Origin: Altererythrobacter sp. Root672
GTDB lineage: Bacteria > Pseudomonadota > Alphaproteobacteria > Sphingomonadales > Sphingomonadaceae
Direction: 5' to 3'
Assembly: GCF_001427865.1 (NCBI RefSeq)
Contig: NZ_LMHH01000001.1
Coordinates: forward strand, 992,001 to 1,056,000
DNA length: 64,000 nucleotides
Shown in pieces: positions 1 through 9,618 of this stretch (its first letter is position 1; each line of letters opens with the position of its first letter). A program made the translations under genes and the position numbers. Under the pieces are notes generated by a model. It worked only from the letters and a program-made list of their open reading frames with translations, made no database searches and was not told the DNA's origin.

Positions 1-978
1 CCACACCGCCAGGCCAACAAGCGCCAGCGACATGCCGAACAAGGCAAGATTGAACTGGATCTGCAGCACGCGGGCGCGGCGTGTGAAATCCTCGTAATTC
101 CTGAGAACGGTCCGAGCCTGTTGCCACTGGCTCATAGCATCGGCCCGTAAGTTCCTCTCGGCATAGAGGAATATTCCCGCCTTGAGGTCGACCGGGGCAA
201 CCGCTTCGATGCTGTCCTGGCGGGCCGTTACCACGACCGGTTCGCCGCCCGACAGCCGCTTCAAGGCTTCTGGGGAGATGCGTTGGCGGGCGCTGTCTTC
301 ATCAGGATCCGCAATCACTTCGGTGATCAGCTCGCCATTGGGCTGCAGCCGCAAGATGGCGCTTTCGTTCAGTTCGCGCGCCAGGACCTGGAGGTAGAAC
401 TGCTCTACGAAATCGTCGCTACTGAAAGCGACCCGGCCGAGCACGTACCGAAGATCCTCGGTCATCGCGACCGTGGTCTTGCCGATCTCTTCCTGGTTCT
501 GTTCGTAATAGCCGCGCGCCAGGCGGTTGGCGTTCTCGAGCATTCCGCGTGAATCGTCGGAAAACCAGAAACCCACTCCGGACTGGAACAGGACGCTCGC
601 GAAAACGGCAACGAACAGCGTCGGTAACGCCGCCACCAACGAGAAGAAGAAGACCAGGTTGACGTGCAACCGCGCGGTCGTGTCACCCGCCCGGCGGAGC
701 GCCAGGCGCCGCCCGAGCAAGACCAGCAGGGCCATTGCCGGGATCAGCGAACCGACCAGCATCGCCGCGGCCTGCGCCGAGGGAACGAGTCGATCCTGGT
801 TTGCATTGCTGAGCGCCAGCCAGGAGCTTGCCAGCATGACCACGAGCGTCGCGCCGAAAACGATTTCAAGCCAAAGGTAAACGTTTACCCGCCGCGCATG
901 AACCATTCCTCGCCGCCACCAGCGGGGGACGCGAATGGGCTTCTCGGAGCCCGCTGCAGGACCGGGGGGGTCGTCCAT
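1..978 (-). CDS. ntrY: Nitrogen regulation sensor kinase NtrY, N-terminal 326 residues (cut by window edge)
   Basis: Reading the minus strand from an ATG at 978 gives an open frame of 326 codons that runs off the left edge, so only the sensory half is present. Two hydrophobic segments lie near residues 38-60 and 68-86, a third near 100-125, and another begins around residue 310, matching the multi-span NtrY membrane sensor with a periplasmic loop. The HAMP, PAS and histidine kinase domains would lie outside the window. It starts 62 bases after the ntrC stop, in the usual alphaproteobacterial order dusB-ntrB-ntrC-ntrY-(ntrX). NtrY phosphorylates NtrX and influences nitrogen and redox responses. 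The identification rests on the gene order and membrane topology. Confidence 0.88.
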   Translation of the reverse strand, partial: MDDPPGPAAGSEKPIRVPRWWRRGMVHARRVNVYLWLEIVFGATLVVMLASSWLALSNANQDRLVPSAQAAAMLVGSLIPAMALLVLLGRRLALRRAGDTTARLHVNLVFFFSLVAALPTLFVAVFASVLFQSGVGFWFSDDSRGMLENANRLARGYYEQNQEEIGKTTVAMTEDLRYVLGRVAFSSDDFVEQFYLQVLARELNESAILRLQPNGELITEVIADPDEDSARQRISPEALKRLSGGEPVVVTARQDSIEAVAPVDLKAGIFLYAERNLRADAMSQWQQARTVLRNYEDFTRRARVLQIQFNLALFGMSLALVGLAVW

Positions 979-1040
979 CGTTGCAGAGTTACAACGGTCC
1001 TGTTGCAAAAATGCAAGGGGTTTTTCGCCGAAGCGAGGGT

Positions 1041-2450
1041 CTATCCCCGGCGGGAGAAACGCTCAGGATCGATCTGCAAGTCGTCGAGCCGTTTGCGGAG
1101 CGTGTTTCGGTTGATGCCTAGCAGCTGAGCCGCCCGTAGTTGGTTGCCACCCGTTTCCAACAGCGCGTGTTCGAACAGCGGTACTTCAAAGGCCGCCAGG
1201 GCCTCGTGGTAGAGCGAGCCCGGGGCCGGTTTGCCCTGACTTAGCCATGATGCGAGGGCGCTATCGAAGCTGGCCTCCTTGGAGGGTTCGGGCGCTGGCC
1301 GGTCTGCCAGGAGCTGGCGGACAATGGCCGTGTCGAGCTCTTCTTCCCGCGACAGCAGTGCGGCACGGAACACGAAATTGCGTAGCTCGCGCACATTGCC
1401 GCGCCAGGGTTGTACCTCGAGAAGGTTGGACGCCTCCTTTGAAAGTCGCCGTGCCGGAAGGCCCTCTTCCGCCGCCTGACGCAGGAAGTGGCGAGCCAAC
1501 GGCTCCACGTCACCCTTCCGCTCGCGCAGAGGCGGGAGGTCGATGGGCACGACGTTGAGGCGATAGTACAGATCCTCGCGAAAGCTGCCCGCCGAGATCA
1601 TCGGCCCGAGGTCGCGATTGGTCGCCGAGATGATACGGACGTCGATCGCGATCTCTTCGCGTCCGCCCACGCGGCGGATCCGACCGGACTGGAGCGCGCG
1701 AAGCAAACGGGTCTGTGCTTCGGGCGGCATGTCGCCGATCTCGTCGAGGAACAGGGTGCCACCGTTTGCCTGCTCGAACTTGCCAATCGAGCGGCTGACA
1801 GCGCCGGTGAAGGCGCCCTTCTCGTGACCGAACAACTCGCTTTCGATCAGCTCGCGCGGAATGGCGGCGGTGTTCACCGCCACGAACGGACCGGTTCTGC
1901 GAGAGCCGAGCTCGTGGATCGCCTCTGCCACGAGTTCCTTGCCAGTGCCGGACTCGCCGAGGATGAGCACGGTCAGGTCGTTCCGCAGAACGCGGGTGAT
2001 CATGCGATAGACGTCCTGCATCGCCTGGCTGCGGCCGATCAGGGGCAAGCCCTCCCCGGCCTCGTCGCCGCCGGCGCCGCTGCTCACTCGGGCATCGGCC
2101 GCCTGGCAAGCGGCGCGGATCAGTTCGTCCAGGTCGAACGGCTTGGGGAAGTACTCGAACGCGCCCGTATCGGTGGCGCGAACAGCAGTATCGAGCGTGT
2201 TTTGTGCCGAGAGGATAATCACCGGCATCTCAGGAAAGGCTTTGTGAACCTCGCCCAGCGTTTCGATCCCGTCGCCGTCGGTCAGGACGACATCGGTCAG
2301 CATCACCTCGTAGCTGCCCTTGCTGAGCAGCCTGTCGCGTCCGGCGATGCTATCGCAACGGTCCACGGTGAAGGCTTCGGCCTCAAGCGCAGCGGTAATG
2401 ACCGTCGCAATCGATCCGTCGTCTTCGACCAACAGGGCGCGTCTTGCCAT
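1041..2450 (-). CDS. ntrC: Nitrogen regulation response regulator NtrC (sigma-54 activator)
   Basis: This 469-residue protein is an enhancer-binding activator of sigma-54 promoters, phosphorylated by NtrB under nitrogen limitation. The receiver domain (1-118) has the acidic pair at 9-11, the phosphoacceptor Asp53 and Lys103. The AAA+ domain has Walker A GESGTGKE at 165-172, the sigma-54 contact loop GAFTGA at 212-217 and Walker B ending in DEIGD near 236-240. A Fis-type helix-turn-helix (GGNQLRAAQLLGINRNTLRK) closes the protein. I chose ATG 2450 because an AGGGG ribosome site precedes it and the receiver begins at once; an in-frame upstream start at 2531 would overlap ntrB. It starts 13 bases after the ntrB stop. 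Confidence 0.95.
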   Translation of the reverse strand: MARRALLVEDDGSIATVITAALEAEAFTVDRCDSIAGRDRLLSKGSYEVMLTDVVLTDGDGIETLGEVHKAFPEMPVIILSAQNTLDTAVRATDTGAFEYFPKPFDLDELIRAACQAADARVSSGAGGDEAGEGLPLIGRSQAMQDVYRMITRVLRNDLTVLILGESGTGKELVAEAIHELGSRRTGPFVAVNTAAIPRELIESELFGHEKGAFTGAVSRSIGKFEQANGGTLFLDEIGDMPPEAQTRLLRALQSGRIRRVGGREEIAIDVRIISATNRDLGPMISAGSFREDLYYRLNVVPIDLPPLRERKGDVEPLARHFLRQAAEEGLPARRLSKEASNLLEVQPWRGNVRELRNFVFRAALLSREEELDTAIVRQLLADRPAPEPSKEASFDSALASWLSQGKPAPGSLYHEALAAFEVPLFEHALLETGGNQLRAAQLLGINRNTLRKRLDDLQIDPERFSRRG

Positions 2451-2463
2451 GCCCACCCCTTCC

Positions 2464-3528
2464 CTACTTCCCCATCGGCAGGTGCACGCGGAAATGCGTC
2501 CAGCCGCCGGTGGCGTCACGTTCGTGACCAATGCGTCCGTCCATGTCGCGGACCAGCTTGTTGACCAACGCCAGGCCGAGGCCCTGGCCGTTCTTCTTGC
2601 TCGATACGAACGGTTCGAAAATATGATCGCGCAGCGCCGGATCGATGCCGGGCCCGTTGTCGCTGACCTGGACTTCGATCGGCAGCTTTACCGGCCGGCC
2701 AAGTCGCATGACGTTGCGTGCCAACCCGCTAACGAACCGCGTGCGGATCACGATCTCCGGTGTCTTCTGTCCCTGGCAGGCATCCCGCGCGTTGCCGATC
2801 AGGTTGATCAGCACCTGCACCAGGGCGCCCTCGTTAGCGAGGACTGGCGGTAGCGAGGGATCGAACTCCTCGCGGATGCGGATTTCCTGGTCGCTGGCGG
2901 CGCTCACGGTATCGCACGCTCGCCGAACCGCGGCATGCAGATTGAACGGCGCTACCGGCTCGGGCTGCTCGCGGCCGAGGCGCTGCATGCGGTCGATAAG
3001 CTGGGCGATGCGGTCGACCTCGTCGGTGATGAGGTCGGTCAGCTTGCGGTCGCCTTCCTCAAGCTTGCGCGCGACGAGCTGGGCCGCGCCGCGAATGGCG
3101 GAGAGCGGGTTCTTGATCTCGTGTGCCAATACCGCAGGACCACGCAGGGCCACGGCGCGATCTTCTTCGCCCATGCGCTCTTCCTGCCCTGCATCGGAAA
3201 GCGTCACCACGCGCCAGCCAGGATGCGCCGGCAATGCCGAAACGGTCAGGTTTGTCAGCGCCGACCGCCCGTCAAAATTGATGGGCACGCCTCGGGCCAC
3301 GAGCTGCGCCTCTTCGCCGCGCAGCCGCTCCCCGATCTGGCTGTCGGGAAACGAGAGAATGTCGAGCAGTGGCACGCCCACCAACCTGCGCGCGCTGCGG
3401 CCAATCAGGTTTTCGCCGCCGGGGTTGACCTGCGCGATGGTCAGATCGGGCGCCAGCAGCAGCAGGCCGAAAGTCAGGCCCGCGATCTGTTCTCTGGAAT
3501 CGGGCGTGCCCGGATCGCCTTGGTTCAC
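2464..3528 (-). CDS. ntrB: Nitrogen regulation sensor histidine kinase NtrB
   Basis: This is a 354-residue cytosolic kinase that phosphorylates or dephosphorylates NtrC in response to PII proteins. An N-terminal PAS-like domain (about 15-115) precedes the dimerisation and phosphoacceptor helix with His136 in [18 protein letters not shown]. The ATPase domain has the N box ([10 protein letters not shown]), the DNGPGID G1 box and a GLGLALV G2 box. The start is GTG at 3528, overlapping the dusB stop as GTGA, so ntrB is translationally coupled to dusB. No membrane segment is visible, as expected for NtrB rather than NtrY. Confidence 0.95.
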   Translation of the reverse strand: MNQGDPGTPDSREQIAGLTFGLLLLAPDLTIAQVNPGGENLIGRSARRLVGVPLLDILSFPDSQIGERLRGEEAQLVARGVPINFDGRSALTNLTVSALPAHPGWRVVTLSDAGQEERMGEEDRAVALRGPAVLAHEIKNPLSAIRGAAQLVARKLEEGDRKLTDLITDEVDRIAQLIDRMQRLGREQPEPVAPFNLHAAVRRACDTVSAASDQEIRIREEFDPSLPPVLANEGALVQVLINLIGNARDACQGQKTPEIVIRTRFVSGLARNVMRLGRPVKLPIEVQVSDNGPGIDPALRDHIFEPFVSSKKNGQGLGLALVNKLVRDMDGRIGHERDATGGWTHFRVHLPMGK

Positions 3529-4541
3529 GCGGCTTCCCGGCGCAGAAAAGGGTCGTAGAAACGGGCGATTTCACCAAGCACTTGTTCGTGATCGTCGATG
3601 AAGTTCACGTAGTTTCTGAACTCCGCCGAACCCGGCAGGCCTTTGGTGTACCAGCCCAGGTGCTTGCGGGCGATCTTGACGCCGGTCTCTGCCCCGTAGT
3701 GATCGAGCATCGATCGGTAGTGTTCCACGAGCAGTGCATATTGCTCGTCGATGCCGGGCGTCGGTACCGCCTCTCCGGTACGCCACCAGTGCATGACCTG
3801 CCCAAGCAGCCACGGCTTCCCATAGGCGCCGCGCCCGATCATGACCCCGTCGGCACCCGATTGCTCAAGTGCACGGGCGCTGTCCTCGACCCCGCAAATG
3901 TCGCCATTAACGATGACGGGAAGCGAAACCGCGTCCTTCACCTTGCGGACGAACGCCCAGTCGGCTTCGCCCTTGTACATCTGGTTGCGCGTGCGGCCGT
4001 GCACGGTGATCAGCTTGGCGCCGAGGTCCTCGGCAATCCGGGCCAACTCGGGTGCGTTGAGGCTCGTGTGATCCCAGCCCATGCGCATCTTGACCGTGAC
4101 CGGAACCGACACCGCCTTGACGGTCGCCTCGATCAGGCTCGCGGCCAGCGGCAAGTCACGCATCAGGGCGCTTCCGGCCTCTCCATTGACGACCTTCTTC
4201 ACCGGGCAGCCCATGTTGATGTCGATGATCGCTGCCCCGCGATCCTCGTTGAGCTTGGCGGCTTCGGCCATCTCCGTCGGGCTGCAGCCTGCGAGTTGGA
4301 GCGAGACCGGTGTCTCGATCGGATGCCAGGCGGCCTTCTGCAGGCTCTGCCGGGTTTCGCGGATCATCGCCGGACTGGCGATCATCTCGGTCACGTTGAG
4401 GCCCGAGCCATAGCGGCGCACGAGCGTACGGAAGGGCATGTCGGTGACGCCCGTCATCGGGGCGAGAATCACCGGACAGTCGATCCGCACCGGGCCGATA
4501 TCGATCGGCTTGAGTGCCGGAGGAGTGGGTAGAGTCGTCAT
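3525..4541 (-). CDS. dusB: tRNA dihydrouridine synthase DusB (NifR3)
   Basis: This FMN enzyme reduces specific uridines in the tRNA D-loop to dihydrouridine using NADPH. It has 338 residues, normal for the family. The N-terminal TIM barrel begins with the APMTGVTD motif at 27-34 and carries the catalytic Cys112 in INMGCPVKK. The later GRTR and GxGAYGKPW segments fit the FMN-phosphate site. Its position as first gene of the ntrBC operon is the classical nifR3 arrangement. It diverges from ispDF across an 81-base gap (4542-4622) that must hold both promoters; I could not pick out convincing boxes there. Confidence 0.95.
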   Translation of the reverse strand: MTTLPTPPALKPIDIGPVRIDCPVILAPMTGVTDMPFRTLVRRYGSGLNVTEMIASPAMIRETRQSLQKAAWHPIETPVSLQLAGCSPTEMAEAAKLNEDRGAAIIDINMGCPVKKVVNGEAGSALMRDLPLAASLIEATVKAVSVPVTVKMRMGWDHTSLNAPELARIAEDLGAKLITVHGRTRNQMYKGEADWAFVRKVKDAVSLPVIVNGDICGVEDSARALEQSGADGVMIGRGAYGKPWLLGQVMHWWRTGEAVPTPGIDEQYALLVEHYRSMLDHYGAETGVKIARKHLGWYTKGLPGSAEFRNYVNFIDDHEQVLGEIARFYDPFLRREAA

Positions 4542-4622
4542 TGCGGGAGTGTGTGCCTAAAAATCAGGCAGCGCATAGTGGATTGCGAGGGGTGCCGCAA
4601 CCCGCTAGCGGCCCGCCCTACG

Positions 4623-5777
4623 ATGGGCACCCCCACGACAGCACGGTTCGCCGCGGTCATTGTCGCCGCTGGCCAGGGCCTTCGCGCCGGTCAGCCGGTG
4701 CCCAAGCAGTTCGCCTTGTGGCGGGGCAAGCCCTTGGTGCGTCATTCCGCCGAGGCCTTGCTTGCGGCGGGAGCCAGGCCAGTCGTCGTGGCGATCGCGG
4801 CTGGCCATGAGGAAATGGCGGCGCAAGCGCTCGCAGGTTTACCGGACATCCACTTGGTCACGGGCGGAGCGACTCGACAGGATTCGGTGAGGTCTGCGCT
4901 GGAAGTGTTGGCCTCGGATGCACCTGAGGCCGTCTTGATTCACGACGCAGCGCGGCCCGACTGCCCTTCGGAAGTCGTCGAGCGGCTTCTTGTTGCGCTG
5001 GATGGCCAGCCGGGTGCGATACCCGTCCTTCCAGTTGTCGATAGCCTGGCGGTCGACGCCAGCGGCCTGATGGCGGGCAGCGCTCCCCGTGAGCAATTAC
5101 GCCGGGTGCAAACGCCCCAGGCCTTTCGCTATTCCGATATTCTCTCCGCGCACCGGGCCTGGCAGGGCGCGACGACGGCCGGTGACGACGCCCAGGTCGC
5201 GCGGGCCGCGGGGCTTGCGGTAGCGTTGGTCGAAGGCGACGAGCGGCTGCGCAAGCTGACATTTGCCGAGGATTTCATGACCACCCTTCCTTATCCTCGC
5301 ACCGGTACCGGCTTCGACGTCCATCGCCTCGTCGAAGGCGAAGAGCTTTGGCTCTGCGGTATTCGTATCGAACACACCCACGGCCTTGCCGGACATAGCG
5401 ACGCGGACGTGGCTCTCCATGCCGTGGTCGACGCCGTTCTCGGTGCGGTCGGTGCGGGGGACATCGGGATGCATTTCCCGCCGAGCGACCCGCAATGGCG
5501 AGGTGCGCCTTCGAGCCGGTTTGTCGAACACGCGGTCGACCTGGCCCTTCGCGCAGGGTTCCAGATTGGCAATGTCGACGTCACCCTGATTTGCGAAGCT
5601 CCCAAAGTGGGACCGCACCGTGACGCCATGCGAGCACGGCTTGCCGAATTGCTCGGGGTCGGCATAGGGGCGGTTAGCGTGAAAGCCACGACGACCGAGC
5701 GACTGGGTTTCACCGGCCGCGGCGAAGGCATTGCGGCCCAGGCGGTCGCAACGCTGGTCCCGCTGGAAAGGATTTGA
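4623..5777 (+). CDS. ispDF: Bifunctional IspD/IspF (MEP isoprenoid pathway)
   Basis: This fused enzyme catalyses two non-consecutive steps of the MEP pathway. Residues 1-218 are MEP cytidylyltransferase (IspD), with the nucleotide-binding AAGQGLRAG...PKQF motif near the N terminus, an IHDAARP motif and a PQAF motif. Residues 219-384 are MEcPP synthase (IspF), with the metal ligands in GTGFDVHRL and GHSDADV. I chose ATG 4623 because IspD homology starts immediately after it; the frame is open back to 4551, but those 24 residues look unlike the family. The fusion is common in alphaproteobacteria. Confidence 0.95.
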   Translation: MGTPTTARFAAVIVAAGQGLRAGQPVPKQFALWRGKPLVRHSAEALLAAGARPVVVAIAAGHEEMAAQALAGLPDIHLVTGGATRQDSVRSALEVLASDAPEAVLIHDAARPDCPSEVVERLLVALDGQPGAIPVLPVVDSLAVDASGLMAGSAPREQLRRVQTPQAFRYSDILSAHRAWQGATTAGDDAQVARAAGLAVALVEGDERLRKLTFAEDFMTTLPYPRTGTGFDVHRLVEGEELWLCGIRIEHTHGLAGHSDADVALHAVVDAVLGAVGAGDIGMHFPPSDPQWRGAPSSRFVEHAVDLALRAGFQIGNVDVTLICEAPKVGPHRDAMRARLAELLGVGIGAVSVKATTTERLGFTGRGEGIAAQAVATLVPLERI

Positions 5778-5782
5778 GGTAA

Positions 5783-6316
5783 ATGTTTGCTGGAAAGAGG
5801 CTGGCAGCCGTGGCTGCTGCGGCCGCGCTGGCGGTTCAGCCTACGCTCGCAAGCGCGCAGCAAGCCTGCGTGACCCAGGCGGAAGTCGGCGCGATCGCGA
5901 TCTACAGCACGCCCAACGTGTTGCAGGCCGTGCGCCTCAAGTGCGGAAGCGAGCTGTCCCAGCGGGGCTACCTCGCCCGCAGCGGGGACGCCCTAGGTCG
6001 GCGTTACACCGCGCTCCAGACGCGCGTATGGCCCAAGGCGAAGTCCGGCATCATCAAATGGCTCGGCGGACGCCAGGGCTCGGCCCAGGGCCTCGACACC
6101 CTCGCTAACCTGCCCGATGACGCCGTACGCCCGCTGGTCGACGCCCTGATCGTGCAGGAAGTCTCGGCGAAAATCGACACCAGGAACTGTAGCCGCATTG
6201 AGTGGGTAATAGAGGCAATGGCACCGATCGATCCTGAAGTCGCAGGCGGCGTGCTTGGCGCCGTGGTTGGCCTGGTCGATCCCGTTCAGCTGCCTGTGTG
6301 TCCGCGCCTGTCATGA
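5783..6316 (+). CDS. Secreted protein of unknown function
   Basis: The 177-residue product has a clear signal peptide: a charged start (FAGKR), an alanine-rich core, and likely cleavage after ASAQQ near residue 27. The mature part contains four cysteines, which may form disulfides in the periplasm. No motif points to an enzyme. The gene begins 5 bases after ispDF and its TGA overlaps the pncC ATG (ATGA), so it is probably transcribed and translated with both. I do not recognise the family. Confidence 0.7.
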   Translation: MFAGKRLAAVAAAAALAVQPTLASAQQACVTQAEVGAIAIYSTPNVLQAVRLKCGSELSQRGYLARSGDALGRRYTALQTRVWPKAKSGIIKWLGGRQGSAQGLDTLANLPDDAVRPLVDALIVQEVSAKIDTRNCSRIEWVIEAMAPIDPEVAGGVLGAVVGLVDPVQLPVCPRLS

Positions 6317-6810
6317 GCGAGTTCCTCCTCCCCGATGAGATCACCGCCCTCGCCCGCCGAGTGGTCGAAGAAAACGCCGCGCTCGGGCGCACGGTCGCCG
6401 TGGCGGAAAGCTGCACCGGCGGCCTCGTCGCTGCGGCGATCACCGAGATTCCGGGATCGTCCAAGGTGCTCGATCGCGGCTTTGTGACCTATTCGAATGA
6501 AGCCAAGCAGCAATCGCTTGGCGTCGCGAGCGACATCATCGACGCGTTCGGCGCCGTTTCGGTCGCGTGCGTCTTTGCAATGGCGAGGGGTGCGCTCGAG
6601 CGGAGCAATGCCGACGTGGCGGTCGCAATCAGCGGCATCGCCGGCCCTGATGGCGGCACCGCGCAGAAGCCGGTCGGGACCGTCGTGTTCGCTCGCGCCG
6701 TTCGCGGGAACGACACGCCCGACGCCGAATCACAATTCTACGAGAACCAGGACCGCGGCGGGGTCCGGCTTCAGGCGACGCTTTGCGCGCTTGAGTTGCT
6801 GCTGCCGTAA
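6313..6810 (+). CDS. pncC: Nicotinamide-nucleotide amidohydrolase, CinA C-terminal family
   Basis: This stand-alone CinA C-terminal domain of 165 residues deamidates nicotinamide mononucleotide to recycle NAD breakdown products. The active-site signature VAESCTGG lies near residues 31-38, and SGIAGPDGG(T) and KPVGTV follow as expected. ATG 6313 is preferred because it forms an ATGA overlap with the preceding gene; a GTG at 6298 would add five residues. The last 40 bases overlap the 3' end of the convergent RatA-like gene. Confidence 0.9.
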   Translation: MSEFLLPDEITALARRVVEENAALGRTVAVAESCTGGLVAAAITEIPGSSKVLDRGFVTYSNEAKQQSLGVASDIIDAFGAVSVACVFAMARGALERSNADVAVAISGIAGPDGGTAQKPVGTVVFARAVRGNDTPDAESQFYENQDRGGVRLQATLCALELLLP

Positions 6811-7232
6811 AGCTCGGCCGCGCGCGTTTCGAACGCGGCCACCATCTTGCGGAAAGCGCGATCGAAATACTGCCCGGCCAGCATCTCGAACATCCTGTTC
6901 TTGAAGCTGAAATCGACACAGAAATCGAGCTCGCAGCCCCCGTCGGGCGTCGAGCGGAAGTGCCAGACGTTGTCGAGATCGCGCATCGGCCCGTCGACGT
7001 AGATCACTTCCAGGCGACCGGGCCGGTCCTTGATCACGCGCGAGGTGAACTTCTCGCGCAGGGCTTTGAAGCCGACCAGCATGTCGGCGACCATTTCCTT
7101 GCCGTCATCCGATCGCACGCGAGTCGCTACGACCCACGGCAGGAACTCCGGATAGTTGGCCACGTCGGCCACCAGGTCGAACATCTGCTCCGCGCTGTAA
7201 GGCAGCGTGCGGGTTTCGCGGATACCGGGCAT
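6771..7232 (-). CDS. RatA/COQ10-like START-fold protein
   Basis: The 153-residue protein belongs to the polyketide cyclase/START superfamily related to COQ10 and RatA. It opens with the typical RTLPYSAEQMFDLVADV and YPEFLPW segments and has a conserved FETRA end. COQ10 members bind ubiquinone and assist respiration; RatA in E. coli was described as a ribosome association inhibitor. Location directly downstream of lipA (TGATG junction) is common in alphaproteobacteria and favours a role linked to respiratory or lipoyl metabolism. Which function applies here cannot be decided from sequence. Confidence 0.87.
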   Translation of the reverse strand: MPGIRETRTLPYSAEQMFDLVADVANYPEFLPWVVATRVRSDDGKEMVADMLVGFKALREKFTSRVIKDRPGRLEVIYVDGPMRDLDNVWHFRSTPDGGCELDFCVDFSFKNRMFEMLAGQYFDRAFRKMVAAFETRAAELYGSSNSSAQSVA

Positions 7233-8158
7233 CAGGCTTTTCGTGCAGCCAGCTTGGCCTCGCGGGCCGCCTTCATCTGCGCAAAGTCGTCCCCGGCGTG
7301 ATAGCTTGATCGCGTGAGAGGGCTGGACGCCACCTGGAGGAAGCCCTTGGCCCGCGCGATGGCGCCGTAGGCGTCGAATACCTGTGGCGTCACGAAGTCA
7401 GCCACCTTGGCATGCTTGGGCGTGGGCTGAAGGTATTGGCCCATAGTCAGGAAATCGACCTCGGCGCAGCGCATGTCATCCATCACCTGGTGCACTTCGA
7501 GCCGCTCTTCCCCAAGGCCGAGCATGATACCCGACTTGGTGAAGATCATCGGATCGTGGCGCTTCACTTCTTCGAGCAGGCGGAGCGAGGCGTAGTACCG
7601 CGCACCGGGGCGGATCGTCGGGTAAAGACGTGGCACCGTTTCGAGGTTGTGGTTGTAAACATCGGGTCCAGCGGCACAAATTGCCTCGACCGCCGGCCGC
7701 ATCTTGCCACGGAAGTCGGGAGTAAGGATCTCGATCGTGGTCGACGGGGTGTTGCGGCGCAACGCTTCAATCACCTTGACGAACTGCCCCGCCCCGCCGT
7801 CGGGCAAGTCATCCCGATCGACCGAGGTGACCACGATATGCTCGAGTCCGAGCCTCGCCGCCGCCACCGCGACGTGCTCTGGTTCGAGCGGGTCGACCTT
7901 GCGCGGCATGCCGGTCTTGACGTTGCAGAAGGCGCAGGCCCGCGTGCAGACGTCGCCGAGGATCATCACCGTCGCGTGCTTCTTGGTCCAGCACTCGCCG
8001 ATGTTAGGACAGGCGGCTTCCTCGCACACGGTGTTGAGGTTGAGTTCCCGCATGAGAGTGCGCGTCTCATGGTAGCCCTTGCTGACTGGGGCCTTGACCC
8101 GGATCCAGTCGGGCTTGCGCTGACGTTCCGGGCGGGGGGCTGCGGAAAGGTCGTTCAT
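7232..8158 (-). CDS. lipA: Lipoyl synthase
   Basis: This radical SAM enzyme inserts two sulfurs into octanoyl groups on lipoyl domains of 2-oxoacid dehydrogenases. The 308-residue protein has both iron-sulfur sites: the auxiliary cluster ligands Cys45, Cys50 and Cys56 (CxxxxCxxxxxC) and the radical SAM CxxxCxxC at Cys71, Cys75 and Cys78. The ATG at 8158 is chosen because family similarity begins there; an extension to 8233 would run into the divergent carbonic anhydrase promoter. It is followed by the RatA-like gene with a one-base overlap. Confidence 0.96.
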   Translation of the reverse strand: MNDLSAAPRPERQRKPDWIRVKAPVSKGYHETRTLMRELNLNTVCEEAACPNIGECWTKKHATVMILGDVCTRACAFCNVKTGMPRKVDPLEPEHVAVAAARLGLEHIVVTSVDRDDLPDGGAGQFVKVIEALRRNTPSTTIEILTPDFRGKMRPAVEAICAAGPDVYNHNLETVPRLYPTIRPGARYYASLRLLEEVKRHDPMIFTKSGIMLGLGEERLEVHQVMDDMRCAEVDFLTMGQYLQPTPKHAKVADFVTPQVFDAYGAIARAKGFLQVASSPLTRSSYHAGDDFAQMKAAREAKLAARKA

Positions 8159-8217
8159 AGAGTGCGCACTTAGGCATGTGCCTTGCCAGTGGCAATGGCG
8201 CGCGGCATGGGGCGAGC

Positions 8218-8865
8218 ATGATCGTGCCGACAACCGAACTCGCCGAGCTCCTCCAGGGCTATCGCCGCTTCCGGGAACACGGCTGGAAGCCTGAGCGAGA
8301 ACGCTGGGCGACTCTGCGTGAGAGCCAGTCCCCCAGGGTCATGGTGATCGCCTGTTCCGACAGCCGAGTCGATCCGTCGCAAATCTTCGACGTGAACCCC
8401 GGCGAGATCTTTGTCGTGCGCAACGTCGCCGCGCTGGTCCCGCCGTTCGAGACGGCTCCGGGCCACCACGGTGTATCGGCCGCGCTCGAATTCGCGGTGC
8501 AGGTGCTCAAGGTGCGTGAGATCGTGGTCATGGGACACGGTATGTGCGGCGGCTGCAAGGTCGCCCTGACGCAAGAACTGCGCGGCTCCGAGCCCGGCAA
8601 AGGCGGCTTCATCGCCGACTGGATCGAGCTGCTCGACGAGGCGCGCGATCCGATTGCCAAAGAGTTCGGTACTGAAGGCCGCGAGGCCGAACGGGCCATG
8701 GAACAGGCTGCGGTCAAGGTCAGCCTTGAGAACCTGCGCACCTTTGCCTGTGTGCGCGAGAAGGAGAAGCGCCACGACCTGACTCTGCGCGGCGCCTTCT
8801 TCGCCATCTCCGACGGCGTCCTGCACTTGCTCGACGAGCGCAGCGGCAAGTTCTCTCCGGCCTGA
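8218..8865 (+). CDS. Beta-class carbonic anhydrase
   Basis: This zinc enzyme interconverts CO2 and bicarbonate. In the 215-residue form, Cys46, Asp48 and Arg50 form the CxDxR motif, and His107 with Cys110 complete the zinc site (HGMC). The start at 8218 is preferred because the enzyme fold begins here and GGGGCGAG sits just before it. An in-frame ATG at 8176 would add 14 residues of non-family sequence. It diverges from lipA. Bicarbonate supply for carbamoyl phosphate or carboxylases is a plausible role. Confidence 0.93.
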   Translation: MIVPTTELAELLQGYRRFREHGWKPERERWATLRESQSPRVMVIACSDSRVDPSQIFDVNPGEIFVVRNVAALVPPFETAPGHHGVSAALEFAVQVLKVREIVVMGHGMCGGCKVALTQELRGSEPGKGGFIADWIELLDEARDPIAKEFGTEGREAERAMEQAAVKVSLENLRTFACVREKEKRHDLTLRGAFFAISDGVLHLLDERSGKFSPA

Positions 8866-8901
8866 CTTGCGCGCCGTAGCCGGTGGGCTCATTAACGCGC
8901 C

Positions 8902-9618
8902 ATGCTGGACACGCCGCTCAAGAACATCGCCCTGCTGATCGACGCCGACAACGCGAGCCACGCGGGCATTGATCCCGTTCTCACCGTCCTGGCCGAGCTA
9001 GGGCAAGTGAACATCCGCCGCGCTTACGGCAATTGGGCCAAGCCGGCGCTGGCCAAGTGGAACCAGATCACCCATCGTTACGGTCTGCAGCCGATGCAGC
9101 AGTTCGACCTCACCAAGGGCAAGAACGCCACCGACATGGCGATGACTATCGACGCGGTCGACTTGCTCTATCGCGGCAAAGTCGACGGCTTTGGCATCAT
9201 GAGCTCCGACAGCGACTTCACCCCGCTGGTCACGCGGCTGCGTCAAGACGGGCTGCTGGTCTACGGGTTCGGCAGTGACAAGGCACCCGAGGCGTTCAAG
9301 ACAGCCTGCACCCGCTACATCGACGTCGATCAGCTGATCCGTACGCAAGAGCACGAAGACGATACGCCACCGGCAGAAAGCCGGCAGATCGATCGGGACC
9401 TGATCGAATTGCTCGGCGATGCCTGGAAGGCGGCGAGCCGGGACGAGAACGGCTTTGCGCGGCTGCAAGAAGTTGGCCAGATCGCCGGAAACCGTTCAAG
9501 CTTCGACGTGCGCAACCATGGGTTCAAGCGGCTTTCGGATCTGATGAAGGCGGCCAGCGACAACTTCAAGCTCGAGCGGCGCGACGACAACCACCTCTAC
9601 GTCAAACGAACGCGCTAG
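8902..9618 (+). CDS. NYN domain nuclease-like protein with C-terminal OST-HTH/LOTUS domain
   Basis: The 238-residue protein has an N-terminal NYN (PIN-like, DUF88/LabA) domain at about 7-150. Acidic residues lie at DADN (14-17), in NATDMAM and in SSDSDFTPL, the arrangement expected for a metal-dependent ribonuclease. Residues about 165-238 resemble an OST-HTH/LOTUS domain, a winged-helix RNA-binding module. Such proteins are widespread in bacteria, but their targets are mostly unknown. It stands alone downstream of the carbonic anhydrase and ends tail-to-tail with the lipoprotein gene, overlapping by 4 bases. Confidence 0.88.
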   Translation: MLDTPLKNIALLIDADNASHAGIDPVLTVLAELGQVNIRRAYGNWAKPALAKWNQITHRYGLQPMQQFDLTKGKNATDMAMTIDAVDLLYRGKVDGFGIMSSDSDFTPLVTRLRQDGLLVYGFGSDKAPEAFKTACTRYIDVDQLIRTQEHEDDTPPAESRQIDRDLIELLGDAWKAASRDENGFARLQEVGQIAGNRSSFDVRNHGFKRLSDLMKAASDNFKLERRDDNHLYVKRTR

